From JAFAHD01 sp963772515 (GTDB lineage: Bacteria > Vulcanimicrobiota > Vulcanimicrobiia > Eremiobacterales > Eremiobacteraceae), in contig CAVYXC010000004.1 of NCBI GenBank assembly GCA_963772515.1, forward strand, positions 310,001 to 374,000: a stretch of 64,000 nt of DNA. Reading direction: 5' to 3'. The translations under genes and the position numbers were made by a program. Below, piece by piece: positions 8,092 through 17,393 of this stretch; within the stretch, counting starts at the first letter, position 1, and each line of letters starts with the position of its first letter. The notes beneath the pieces are model-generated. The model was given only the letters and a program-made list of their open reading frames with translations, was not told where the DNA came from and did no database searches.

Positions 8092-10235
8092 ATGATTCGA
8101 TACTGCGTCATCGCTCTTTCGATGCTCTCGTGTCTGGTAGGCGTTTCAGCTGCAGCGACCACGCCGACACCATCCAGTTCCCCGACGCCTGCAAGCGTCG
8201 GCGCGACCGATCCGTACCTCTGGTTAGAGGACGTCCATGGAGCCCAAGCTATGGCGTGGGTCGACGCCGAAAACGCGAAGACGCTCGGCGTCCTGGAGAA
8301 AGACCCGCGTTTCGCCGGATTCTACGCCGACGCGCTGAAGATCGCGCAGGCGCAGGACCGTATCCCTGCGCCGACCTTCATCCAGAGCCAGATCTTCAAC
8401 TTCTGGCAAGACCAGGATCACGTGCGCGGGATCTGGCGGCGCACGACCCTTGCCGAATACTCCAAAGCCTCTCCCGCGTGGGAGACCGTCCTCGACCTCG
8501 ATGCGCTCGCCAAGTCGGAGAACGCCAATTGGGTGTGGCAGGGCGCCGAATGCTACTGGCCATCGCAACGTCGTTGTCTCGTCCATTTGTCCGACGGAGG
8601 CGAAGACGCGGACACCGTGCGCGAATTCGATCTGACGCAAAAGCAATTTCCATCCGGTGGGTTCGTCCTACCCCGCGGCAAGCAAGACGTCACGTGGGAA
8701 AACGCCGACACGTTGCTGGCGGCGCGCGAGTGGAGTCCGGGCGAAGTGACCACCTCCGGCTATCCGTACATCGTCAAGCGCCTCAAGCGTGGACAGCCGC
8801 TCTCGGGCGCGACCGAAGTCTTCCGGGGCACGCAAAGCGATGTCGGCGTCTCGCCGTCGGTCATGCACGACGGCCAGGGACACCGGGTCGTGATGATCGT
8901 CCGCAACATGACGTTCTTCACGAGCGAGTATTACCTCGTCTCATCCACCGGCACGCGCAAGTTGGACGTGCCGCTCAAAGCTGATGCGAGCGCGCTGGTC
9001 GCGGGCCGGCTGCTCTTCAAGTTGCGGCAGGACTGGTCCGTGAACGGCACCACGTTCCCGCAAGGTTCGCTCGTCTCACTCGATCTCGCCGCTGCGACAG
9101 CCGACCCCGAGCACCTAAAACCGTCGCTGGTCTTCGCACCGGGCCCGCGCGAATCGCTTGACCAAGTCACTGGACACGCGCACCCATCTGGTGGTGACGA
9201 CCCTGGACAACGTGCGAGGCCGCGCGTATCGTGTACGCGCCGCTCGCGAACGGCGGTTGGTCCAAGCGCCGTTTGGCGTTGCCCGACAACTCGGCCATTT
9301 CACTCGGGTCGGCCGATCAACACACCGAGCGCGCGTTCCTCAACGTGACGAGCTTCCTGACCCCCACATCGCTCTGGCTTGCCGATGCCGCCGGCGGATC
9401 GGTGGCGATGACCAAAACGTCGCCCGCGCGGTTCGACGCTTCCACGGACGTCGTCGAGCAGTTCGAAGCGACGTCCAAGGACGGCATGCAGATCCCGTAC
9501 TTCATCGTCCATCCCAAGCAGATGAAGCTCGACGGCTCGAATCCGACGATCCTGTACGCGTACGGCGGATTCCAGATCTCCGAGACGCCGACGTACTCAG
9601 GTCTTCTCGGCAAGTTGTGGCTCGAGCGCGGGGGCGTCTACGTGCTCGCCAACATCCGCGGCGGCGGCGAATTCGGCCCGGCTTGGCACGATGCCGGCCT
9701 GACGGTGCATCGCCAGCGCATCTACGACGATTTTGCGGCGGTCGCACAAGATCTGATCGCCAAGAAGATCACCAGTCCGCGGCGCCTGGGCATCCAGGGC
9801 GGTTCGAACGGCGGTTTGCTGATGGGCGTCGAGTTCACGCAGCATCCGGAGCTGTGGAACGCGGTCGACATCCAGGTGCCGCTGCTCGACATGCTGCGCT
9901 ACGAGCAGATCGACGCCGGCGCGTCGTGGGTCGCGGAGTATGGCAGCGTCTCCAACCCCGAGCAGCGCGCGTTTCTCGCATCGATCTCGCCCTACAACAA
10001 CATCGTGGCCGGCGTCGCCTATCCGCAGCCGCTCATCTGGACGACCACGAAAGACGATCGCGTGGGACCGCAGCACGCGCGCAAATTCGCCGCCAAGCTC
10101 TCGGCGATGGGCATCCCGTACTATTTCTATGAAGTGACCGAAGGCGGCCACGCCTCCGGTGCCAACCTCAACGAGCGCGCGCACACGACCTCGTTGGAGA
10201 TGATCTACTTCACGCGCAAACTGATGGACGACTGA
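8092..10235 (+). pseudogene. Prolyl oligopeptidase (S9A), secreted, broken by two frameshifts
   Basis: Encodes a signal peptide (residues 1-22, ending VSAAA), the seven-bladed propeller and the alpha/beta hydrolase domain of prolyl endopeptidases. Catalytic Ser is in GIQGGSNGGLL, Asp in TTKDDRVGP and His in EGGHASG, all intact. The protein is read in three frames: 8092 to about 9165, about 9168 to 9228 (LDTRTHLVVTTLDNVRGRAY), and from 9231 (VYAPLANGGWSKRR). Removing one base near 9167 and one C near 9227 restores a single product of about 713 residues. This is either a very recent pseudogene or two sequencing errors; the otherwise perfect motifs favour error or recent damage. Confidence 0.8.
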
Positions 10236-10253
10236 CGCTCCATCGCGCGGGGA

Positions 10254-11111
10254 TCAGGCGGGCGCCGCCGGCCGCCGGTAGTACAACGTCCGCTTGCTCT
10301 CGGAGCTCAGGCGCTTCTCAAGCTCGCGCTGCTGCTCCGCTGACATCGGCGCGAATGCGCGCGCAGCCCGCGCCGCGGCGCGCACCTGCGCGACGTCGTC
10401 GCAGCCGATGATCGCCACCGACAGTGGCGTTGACAGCGCGTAGTCGATCAGCTCCTCGAGCGGCGGATCTTCCTTCATCCCCAACAGCAGGCCGCGCCCG
10501 AGCACTTTCATGCCGATGACGCCCATGCCGCGCGCGACGGCCTCCGGGATCACGGTCGACGCGAACGAATCCACCGTCGCCTCGCACGGGTTGACCGGCA
10601 GCATCACCGTATCGAACGAAAAACGCCGGATCGCCTCGAGCATGATCTGCGGGTCGTAATGGCCGGTGACGCCGATGTAGCGCGTCTTGCCTGTTTGCTT
10701 CGCGCGCTCGAACGCGGCATAGGTGCCGCGTTCGCCATCGAGCAGGTCGAGATCTTCGTCCGTGCGGACGTCGTGCAGCTGCCACAGATCGAGATGATCG
10801 GTGCGCATGTTCGTCAGCGTCTGATCGAGCATCTCGAGCGCGCCGGCGAATGAACGATCGTGAGCCTTCGAGCACAAGAAGATGTCGTCGCGCCGGGCTC
10901 CGAGCGAGGCGCCGTAATACTGCTCGCTGCCGGCGTACGCGCGCGCGCAATCGAAATAGGTGATGCCTTCTTCGAGCGCGGCTTCGATGACCGCGCGTGC
11001 CTGTTCGTCGCGCGCGAACGAGCGCAGCACGCCCTCACCGCCGAGTCCTAGCGCGGTGACGAGTTCGCCGGTCCGGCCGAGCGGTCGCATGGGGAGGGGT
11101 GCGACGTCCAT
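10254..11111 (-). CDS. Aldo/keto reductase
   Basis: 285 residues, NADPH-dependent carbonyl reductase fold. The tetrad can be placed: Asp and Tyr in TYFDCARAYAGSEQYYG, Lys in DIFLCSKAHDR, His in LDLWQLHDV. Starts PLGRTGELVTALGLGGEG as usual in the family. ATG 11111 chosen because the frame upstream (to 11411) has no family sequence and overlaps the next gene. The C-terminal REL-rich tail is typical of the larger YhdN/Tas-like AKRs. Substrate unknown. Confidence 0.9.
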   Translation of the reverse strand: MDVAPLPMRPLGRTGELVTALGLGGEGVLRSFARDEQARAVIEAALEEGITYFDCARAYAGSEQYYGASLGARRDDIFLCSKAHDRSFAGALEMLDQTLTNMRTDHLDLWQLHDVRTDEDLDLLDGERGTYAAFERAKQTGKTRYIGVTGHYDPQIMLEAIRRFSFDTVMLPVNPCEATVDSFASTVIPEAVARGMGVIGMKVLGRGLLLGMKEDPPLEELIDYALSTPLSVAIIGCDDVAQVRAAARAARAFAPMSAEQQRELEKRLSSESKRTLYYRRPAAPA

Positions 11112-11229
11112 GGTGGCGCGTTTCGAGCCCGTCGCGCTCGCCGCCTCGGGCGATGAGGATACGATAAAGGAAGCACCCGGATGCGCGCGTGGCGCAACGC
11201 TCGGGTTGCGCGAGGCGTTATACTGGCGT

Positions 11230-11622
11230 ATGATATTTGGGATGTCAAACAAGGTCGTCATTCGTCTTGCGAGCGGTCTCGCGACCTTTGCGGTCGCGGC
11301 AGCCGTCATCGGGTTGGCCGGCACGGCAGGGCCCGCTTGGCAGGCCGCCTTGCGGCCCAGCGGTGTGGTGTCCGTCGCCCTCGCGGCAGGCGACACCAAC
11401 TTCAACATCACCGGCGTGGTTCAAGGGGTCTCGTACGATCAGAACGTGATCGAAGTGCTCGCCGCCGGGGTCAAGCAATCGATACATGTGACGCCGACCA
11501 CCTCCATCGCCAAACATGGCGAGACCGGCAGCATTTCCGACATCCGTCCGGGCGCGCACGTCGTGGTCACCGGCGTGGTGCAAAACGGGCAACACGTCGC
11601 GGTCACGATCGAAATAAAGTAA
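11230..11622 (+). CDS. Exported small protein with OB-fold-like (DUF5666-type) domain
   Basis: 130 residues. N-terminal hydrophobic segment (about residues 13-33) acts as signal peptide or anchor. The mature part, NFNITGVVQGVSYDQNVIEV onward to GAHVVVTGVVQNGQHVAVTI, has the repeated GVV-type strands of DUF5666 domains. An ATG at 11242 is an equally good start. A possible promoter, TTGCGC with TATGAT 17 nt downstream, lies so close to the ATG that a leaderless message is possible. Function unknown. Confidence 0.65.
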   Translation: MIFGMSNKVVIRLASGLATFAVAAAVIGLAGTAGPAWQAALRPSGVVSVALAAGDTNFNITGVVQGVSYDQNVIEVLAAGVKQSIHVTPTTSIAKHGETGSISDIRPGAHVVVTGVVQNGQHVAVTIEIK

Positions 11623-11634
11623 CCCGCAAGACCG

Positions 11635-11660
11635 ATGAAGCGGTCGAATTTATTCGACCG
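11635..11660 (+). repeat. Palindromic repeat A, copy 4 (abuts ymdB stop codon)
   Basis: Head ATGAAG, arms CGGTCGAAT and ATTCGACCG around TT. The minus-strand gene next to it stops (TGA, 11661-11663) exactly where the palindrome begins. Confidence 0.9.
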
Positions 11661-12458
11661 TCACGGCCAATCGCGCGGCGCGAAACGCGAAACTGAGTTC
11701 ACCCAATCGTCACCGATCTCGAGCAGCACCGCGCCCAATGCGAGTGCGCCCCGCGCCAGCTCGAAGTGATGCGGCTCTCTGAACTCGCGCATCTCGCGCA
11801 CGAAGAAATCAGGCGCGATGCCTTGCACGCCGCCCAGCGGTCCAACCATGCCGACCTCGGCGACGAACAACGTGCCGCGCGCAAGCTTGTGCAGCAGCGA
11901 CGTCGGTTCGTGCGTGTGCGTGCCAAGCACCGCGGCGGCTTTCCCATCAACAGCGTGCGCGAAGGTCTGCTTCTCGGTCACCGACTCTGAATGAAAATCG
12001 ACCAGTACGCGTGGATGCGCGAGCGAGAGCGCCTCGAACGATGCGAGTGGATTGGAGACAGTGTAACGGCGGCCGGCTGCGCTCTCGCCCATAAGATTGA
12101 CGATCGTCAGCGTCTGCGATCCCGCCGTGAACTCAACGGCGCCGCGCCCGGCCAACGCGCCGACGACGTTATGCGGGCGCAGCACGCGAGCAGAATCGAG
12201 CACGCTCTCGCAATCCGGCGCATCCCACGAATGATTTCCGCCGGTGATCACATCGACGCCCGCCTCGAGCAAGGCCTCGAGCGCGTGCGCGTCCATGCCG
12301 AAGCCGGTCCTGGGGTCTACCGGATGGCTGATGACGGCGTTTTCCGCGTTGGCGACGACCGCGTCGATCCTGTGGTCGCGCCGCCAGCCAGGTATGTGCC
12401 TGCAAAGCGCCGCGACCGCATCGGGCCCCGTGATATCGCCGAAGAAGAGCACGCGCAT
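11661..12458 (-). CDS. YmdB-type metallophosphoesterase (TIGR00282)
   Basis: 265 residues, dinuclear-metal phosphodiesterase; B. subtilis YmdB hydrolyses 2',3'-cyclic nucleotides and affects biofilm and RNA turnover. Metal motifs visible: FFGDITG at the N-terminus, VVANAENAV, GGNHSWD, VDFHSESVTEK, GTHTHEPTS and EVGMVGPLGG. ATG 12458 chosen because it starts directly before LFFGD; upstream codons are not family-like and would overlap the divergent thiolase gene. The stop codon abuts repeat A copy 4. Confidence 0.9.
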   Translation of the reverse strand: MRVLFFGDITGPDAVAALCRHIPGWRRDHRIDAVVANAENAVISHPVDPRTGFGMDAHALEALLEAGVDVITGGNHSWDAPDCESVLDSARVLRPHNVVGALAGRGAVEFTAGSQTLTIVNLMGESAAGRRYTVSNPLASFEALSLAHPRVLVDFHSESVTEKQTFAHAVDGKAAAVLGTHTHEPTSLLHKLARGTLFVAEVGMVGPLGGVQGIAPDFFVREMREFREPHHFELARGALALGAVLLEIGDDWVNSVSRFAPRDWP

Positions 12459-12534
12459 GCCGCTTTCGTTCGGGAAAGCAGCCGCCAAGGACTGCCCCGG
12501 CGCTCGGATTAAGACCACCCCATCGGAGGGATGT

Positions 12535-13725
<1,191 letters not shown>

Positions 13726-13726
13726 G

Positions 13727-14140
13727 GTGAAGGCGCCGCCGATCGGAGCCAGCGCCCAGATCAGTAGGACCATCGACGAGGCTGCCATCGCCGCCTTCGC
13801 GGCGGTCTCGGGCGATACCAACCCCATGCACCTGTCCCGCGACTTCGCGAGCCGCACGCGATACAAACGTCCGATCGCGCACGGCATGCTCACCGCGACC
13901 CTGATATCGGCCGTCATCGGCACCAAGCTTCCGGGTCCCGGCTGCATCTACGTCTCGCAAACGCTCAACTTCCGCAAACCGGTGTTTGTCGGCGATCGCA
14001 TCACCGCCACGGTGACCGTCACCAGCATGGACGCGCACAAACCCATGTTGACGCTGCGCACGCAATGCGCGAACCAGTCCGCCGAGATCGTCCTCGACGG
14101 CGAGGCGCGCGTGCTATTGGATGAGCTTGCTGACGCTTGA
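13727..14140 (+). CDS. MaoC-like (R)-specific enoyl-CoA hydratase
   Basis: 137 residues, single hotdog domain. The catalytic pair is present: Asp30 and His35 in SGDTNPMHL, as in PhaJ-type hydratases; RPIAHGMLTATLIS and PGCIYVSQTLNFRKPVFVGD complete the signature. GTG start, 1 nt after the thiolase stop, with GAGG overlapping that stop. Hydrates trans-2-enoyl-CoA to (R)-3-hydroxyacyl-CoA; context with thiolase fits fatty acid or polyhydroxyalkanoate precursor metabolism, the latter being inference. Confidence 0.9.
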   Translation: MKAPPIGASAQISRTIDEAAIAAFAAVSGDTNPMHLSRDFASRTRYKRPIAHGMLTATLISAVIGTKLPGPGCIYVSQTLNFRKPVFVGDRITATVTVTSMDAHKPMLTLRTQCANQSAEIVLDGEARVLLDELADA

Positions 14141-15098
14141 CGAGGCGCAAGTCGCCTCGCTGTTCACCACGCAGGACGCCATCGACACCGTCGAGCGGGC
14201 ATTACAAGCGCAGGCCGAGCAGCGCGCGCTGTTCCCGCTGCGCGGCGTCGTCGCGAATGCGGATGGTCTGCTCGCTTCGATGCCCGGCACCATCGAGTCC
14301 GATCCGGCAGCGCTCGGGTCGAAGCTCGTCAGCGTCTTCACGGGCAACGCGCAGCGCGGTGAGCATACGCATCAGGCGCTGATCGCGCTGTTCGACCCGG
14401 CAAACGGCCGGCCCGCGGCACTGATGGACGGCCGGCTGATCACGGAGCTGCGGACGGCTGCGGTGTCAGCCGTTGCGACGCGCGCCCTCGCCGCCGAGAA
14501 GGCGCACACCCTTGCGATCATCGGCACCGGCGTGCAGGCGCTCGCCCACGTGCGCGCGCTGGCGCTCGTCGCCAAACTCGACGACGTACGCATTTGGGGC
14601 CACAACCGTCTGCATGCGGAGACGCTCGCGCGCCAGTTGCGGACAGACGGCACGCAAGCGCGCGTGGTCGACACGAGCGACGAGGCGTGCCGCGGCGCAC
14701 ACATCGTCTGCACGGTGACGTCATCGCCTAACCCGGTCATCACGAGCGACTGCATCGGCCCCGGCACGCACGTCAATGCGGTCGGCGCCTGCACCTCGCA
14801 CGCGCGCGAGATCCCGCCCGAGCTGATGGCGCTCGCGTCGATCTTCGTGGACTCGATCGACGGTGCGCTGCGCGAGGCCGGCGACATCATCCTCGCGATG
14901 CGCGATGGCGCACTGCCCGCCGCGCCGCGCCTCACGCTGCTCTGCGATGTCGTGGCAGGCCGGACGCTCGGCCGGGCCTCACCCGAAGAGATCACGCTGT
15001 TCGAGTCGCTCGGCATCGCGATCGAGGATCTCGCGTGCGCCGCGCTGGTCTACGAGCGCGCCGTCGCGCGCGGCATCGGTATGCGAATAGACCTCTAG
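14121..15098 (+). CDS. Ornithine cyclodeaminase/mu-crystallin family protein
   Basis: 325 residues. NAD-binding motif LAIIGTGVQALAHVRAL (about residue 130), substrate-side KLVSVFTGN and HQALIALFDPANGRPAALMDG, and the late VNAVGACTSHAREIP typical of the family. Could be ornithine cyclodeaminase, alanine dehydrogenase or an imine reductase; sequence alone does not decide. ATG overlaps the MaoC gene by 20 nt, so it is likely in one operon. Its stop overlaps the stop of the convergent DUF5916 gene. Confidence 0.85.
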   Translation: MSLLTLDEAQVASLFTTQDAIDTVERALQAQAEQRALFPLRGVVANADGLLASMPGTIESDPAALGSKLVSVFTGNAQRGEHTHQALIALFDPANGRPAALMDGRLITELRTAAVSAVATRALAAEKAHTLAIIGTGVQALAHVRALALVAKLDDVRIWGHNRLHAETLARQLRTDGTQARVVDTSDEACRGAHIVCTVTSSPNPVITSDCIGPGTHVNAVGACTSHAREIPPELMALASIFVDSIDGALREAGDIILAMRDGALPAAPRLTLLCDVVAGRTLGRASPEEITLFESLGIAIEDLACAALVYERAVARGIGMRIDL

Positions 15099-17317
15099 GT
15101 CCCCGAGCCGCCGCCGATGTGAAGCACGTACTTGACCACGAAGCGGTCGAGCTGCGCGGTCGTCTGCGGCGTGCCCCATTCGACGTACAGCTCGCTGCCG
15201 TTGAGGAACTTGCGGTGGTACGCGGCCGCGAGGTTGACCGCGGTCGGTGAATAGCCGGTTCCCGAGATGGTCCGATAGGCGAGCGACACATTGGAATCCG
15301 GTCCAAGGCTATAGCCCAGGCTCACCCGGCGCAGCGACTGCTGCACGTTGCAGCCGGTGAAGTAGCAGCGTTCGCGATCGCTGGTGAAGCCCGCGCCCAG
15401 GTTCCAGCGCGCGGTGAGCTGATCGGACCCGTTCACGAAGAACTCGTTGAAGTAGAACGAGGAGTAGAAGGTCTCCTGGACGCCGCCGGGCGCGAGGAAG
15501 CCGGCGTTGGGGCCGTACGTCCAGCCGGCGTCGATGGACTGCGGCGTGCCGTCGCGATAGTTGAGTCCGAAGAAATTGGTGTGCGACGCATACGTCTGCC
15601 CGTTGAGGTAGACGGGATAGCCGATGTCGTACTGGCGGATCGAGCTGTCAAGCGGCCCGGTATTGAACGACAGCAGATCGCGCAGCTGCGCTTGCACGAA
15701 CCAGCTGTATTCGCTGTAATGCACGTTGCCCGAGTCGTCGAGATAACGCTCCGCGCCGACGCTCGCGCTGTAGGACTTGAACGGACTCGTCGGCTTGCCC
15801 TCGCCGACCGCGCTGAAGAAGAACGCGGGCCCGCGGATGTCGTCGATCAGCGTGAAGCCGTCCACCGGCGCGTAGTACGGCTGGATGTCGCGATACGCGG
15901 CGCCGACGCTGTAGTGCGCGCGGTTGACCGCCTCGAGAAAGATGAAGCTGTGGCCCTTGGCCGCGTCGGGCACGTACTGTCCGCTCTCGGTCGCATAGTC
16001 GAACGCCTCCTCGACGCCGGTCTTCAAGCTCGAGATGCGCGTGCCGAACTCGAACAGCGAATCGGTGCACGACGTCAGCTCGACGTCATCCACGAACGGG
16101 CACGGCGTCACGCTCGAGCCGTCGTCGGTGTGGTGCGCCTCGACGCCGTTGAACCAGTAGCGCGATGCCTGATCCGCGGTGCGATGGTCGAACCCGTACG
16201 CTTCGTCGTTGAAGCCGGGCCCGACGGCGGCTAGCGCCCCTATCGCATTGAGCCCGGCGGTGCCTTCGACCTTAGCGCCGCCGTTGAATTGACCGATCGA
16301 CGGCGTGTAGAATGGCTCATCGGACGGCCCGTTGATGCCGAATTGCGCGTTGGGGGTGAGAAAGCTCTCGCCCTCGGAGAAGAACGGCCGGTATTCGGTC
16401 AGCGCCCGCTGGAACTGCTGCGGCGTGATCGTCTGTTGATCGGACTCGACGTTTGAGTAATCGGGGTTGACCGTGCCTACCAGCGCGAGCGTGTCGGTGA
16501 AGGGAATGGCGCCATCGATACCGAGATGCGGCGCGTGCGACGGGCCCGCGGTGCCGTTGAGTTGCGGGAAGACATTGCGGTCGGCGCCGGCGCTCGCCAG
16601 GCCGTAGACGTTGGCGTACGGCGACGGGCGCGCGGACAGCGCTTTGAACACCAAGCCGGTCCATTGGGGCCAATAGGTGGAGTCCTCGATCGCATCCATC
16701 TGGCGCTCGTACGCCCAGGTGAGATCCTCATCGGCTGACGAGATGTGCCGCGACAGATTGATGCGCCACGACCCAGGCGATGCGCGCAGGACTTTGAGCG
16801 GAACGACCATGACCGCGTTCCACGAGGTTCCATCGATCTTCGTCGTGGTCTGCCACGAGGGATTGTACCGATTGGATTCGCTTGACGTCGCATATTGGAC
16901 GCCTTTGGGCGTCGTGCTGAACTCGTAGATGCGCGAGCCGTTGCCGCTCGGGTCGATGCTGATCGTGACGTAGTCGTCGAGGCCCCCGCCGATGTTGTTG
17001 GTCGTCTGCGTGGCGATGATCGGCGCGCCCGGCTGCTCGCAATGGAAGCCGACGTACACATTGGTGTCGTCATACAGCACGTACGCGACGGTCTTCATCG
17101 TCGCCGGACGCTGCGTGGTGAAGTTGAAGAAGTCGTCCGCTACGCGGCCGGTCTGCCATTGCGGGTCGGACAGCGTGGCATCGGGCGGAAGCGGGGACGT
17201 GGCTCGCGCTGCGGGGACCTTGGTCAGCCGGTCAACGGTCGCAAACGCGCCGCTGGCGCTCGCGGCTAGGCACACCAAGGCGAATAGGCCCCCTGCAAGG
17301 ATGGACCGGAACGACAT
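15095..17317 (-). CDS. Outer-membrane-type DUF5916 protein with family 9-like carbohydrate-binding domain
   Basis: 740 residues. Signal peptide residues 1-26 (ends GAFA). Residues about 35-215 form the CBM9-like domain (SDPQWQTGRVADDFFNF, then DDTNVYVGFHCEQPG); the remainder fits DUF5916, a predicted beta-barrel: alternating strands such as LTARWNLGAGFTSDRER and VSLAYRTISG. The last residues KYVLHIGGGSGT lack a terminal aromatic. Shine-Dalgarno GGAGG directly before the ATG. Such proteins are often near peptidases, as here with the M16 gene. Role probably surface binding; ligand unknown. Confidence 0.8.
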   Translation of the reverse strand: MSFRSILAGGLFALVCLAASASGAFATVDRLTKVPAARATSPLPPDATLSDPQWQTGRVADDFFNFTTQRPATMKTVAYVLYDDTNVYVGFHCEQPGAPIIATQTTNNIGGGLDDYVTISIDPSGNGSRIYEFSTTPKGVQYATSSESNRYNPSWQTTTKIDGTSWNAVMVVPLKVLRASPGSWRINLSRHISSADEDLTWAYERQMDAIEDSTYWPQWTGLVFKALSARPSPYANVYGLASAGADRNVFPQLNGTAGPSHAPHLGIDGAIPFTDTLALVGTVNPDYSNVESDQQTITPQQFQRALTEYRPFFSEGESFLTPNAQFGINGPSDEPFYTPSIGQFNGGAKVEGTAGLNAIGALAAVGPGFNDEAYGFDHRTADQASRYWFNGVEAHHTDDGSSVTPCPFVDDVELTSCTDSLFEFGTRISSLKTGVEEAFDYATESGQYVPDAAKGHSFIFLEAVNRAHYSVGAAYRDIQPYYAPVDGFTLIDDIRGPAFFFSAVGEGKPTSPFKSYSASVGAERYLDDSGNVHYSEYSWFVQAQLRDLLSFNTGPLDSSIRQYDIGYPVYLNGQTYASHTNFFGLNYRDGTPQSIDAGWTYGPNAGFLAPGGVQETFYSSFYFNEFFVNGSDQLTARWNLGAGFTSDRERCYFTGCNVQQSLRRVSLGYSLGPDSNVSLAYRTISGTGYSPTAVNLAAAYHRKFLNGSELYVEWGTPQTTAQLDRFVVKYVLHIGGGSGT

Positions 17318-17393
17318 GCCCCTCCACGTAGTCCTTCGCCGCGATCGTGCTAGTTCGTATACAGCGGCCGGCGCCGCGATGTTTCAGGCTCCT

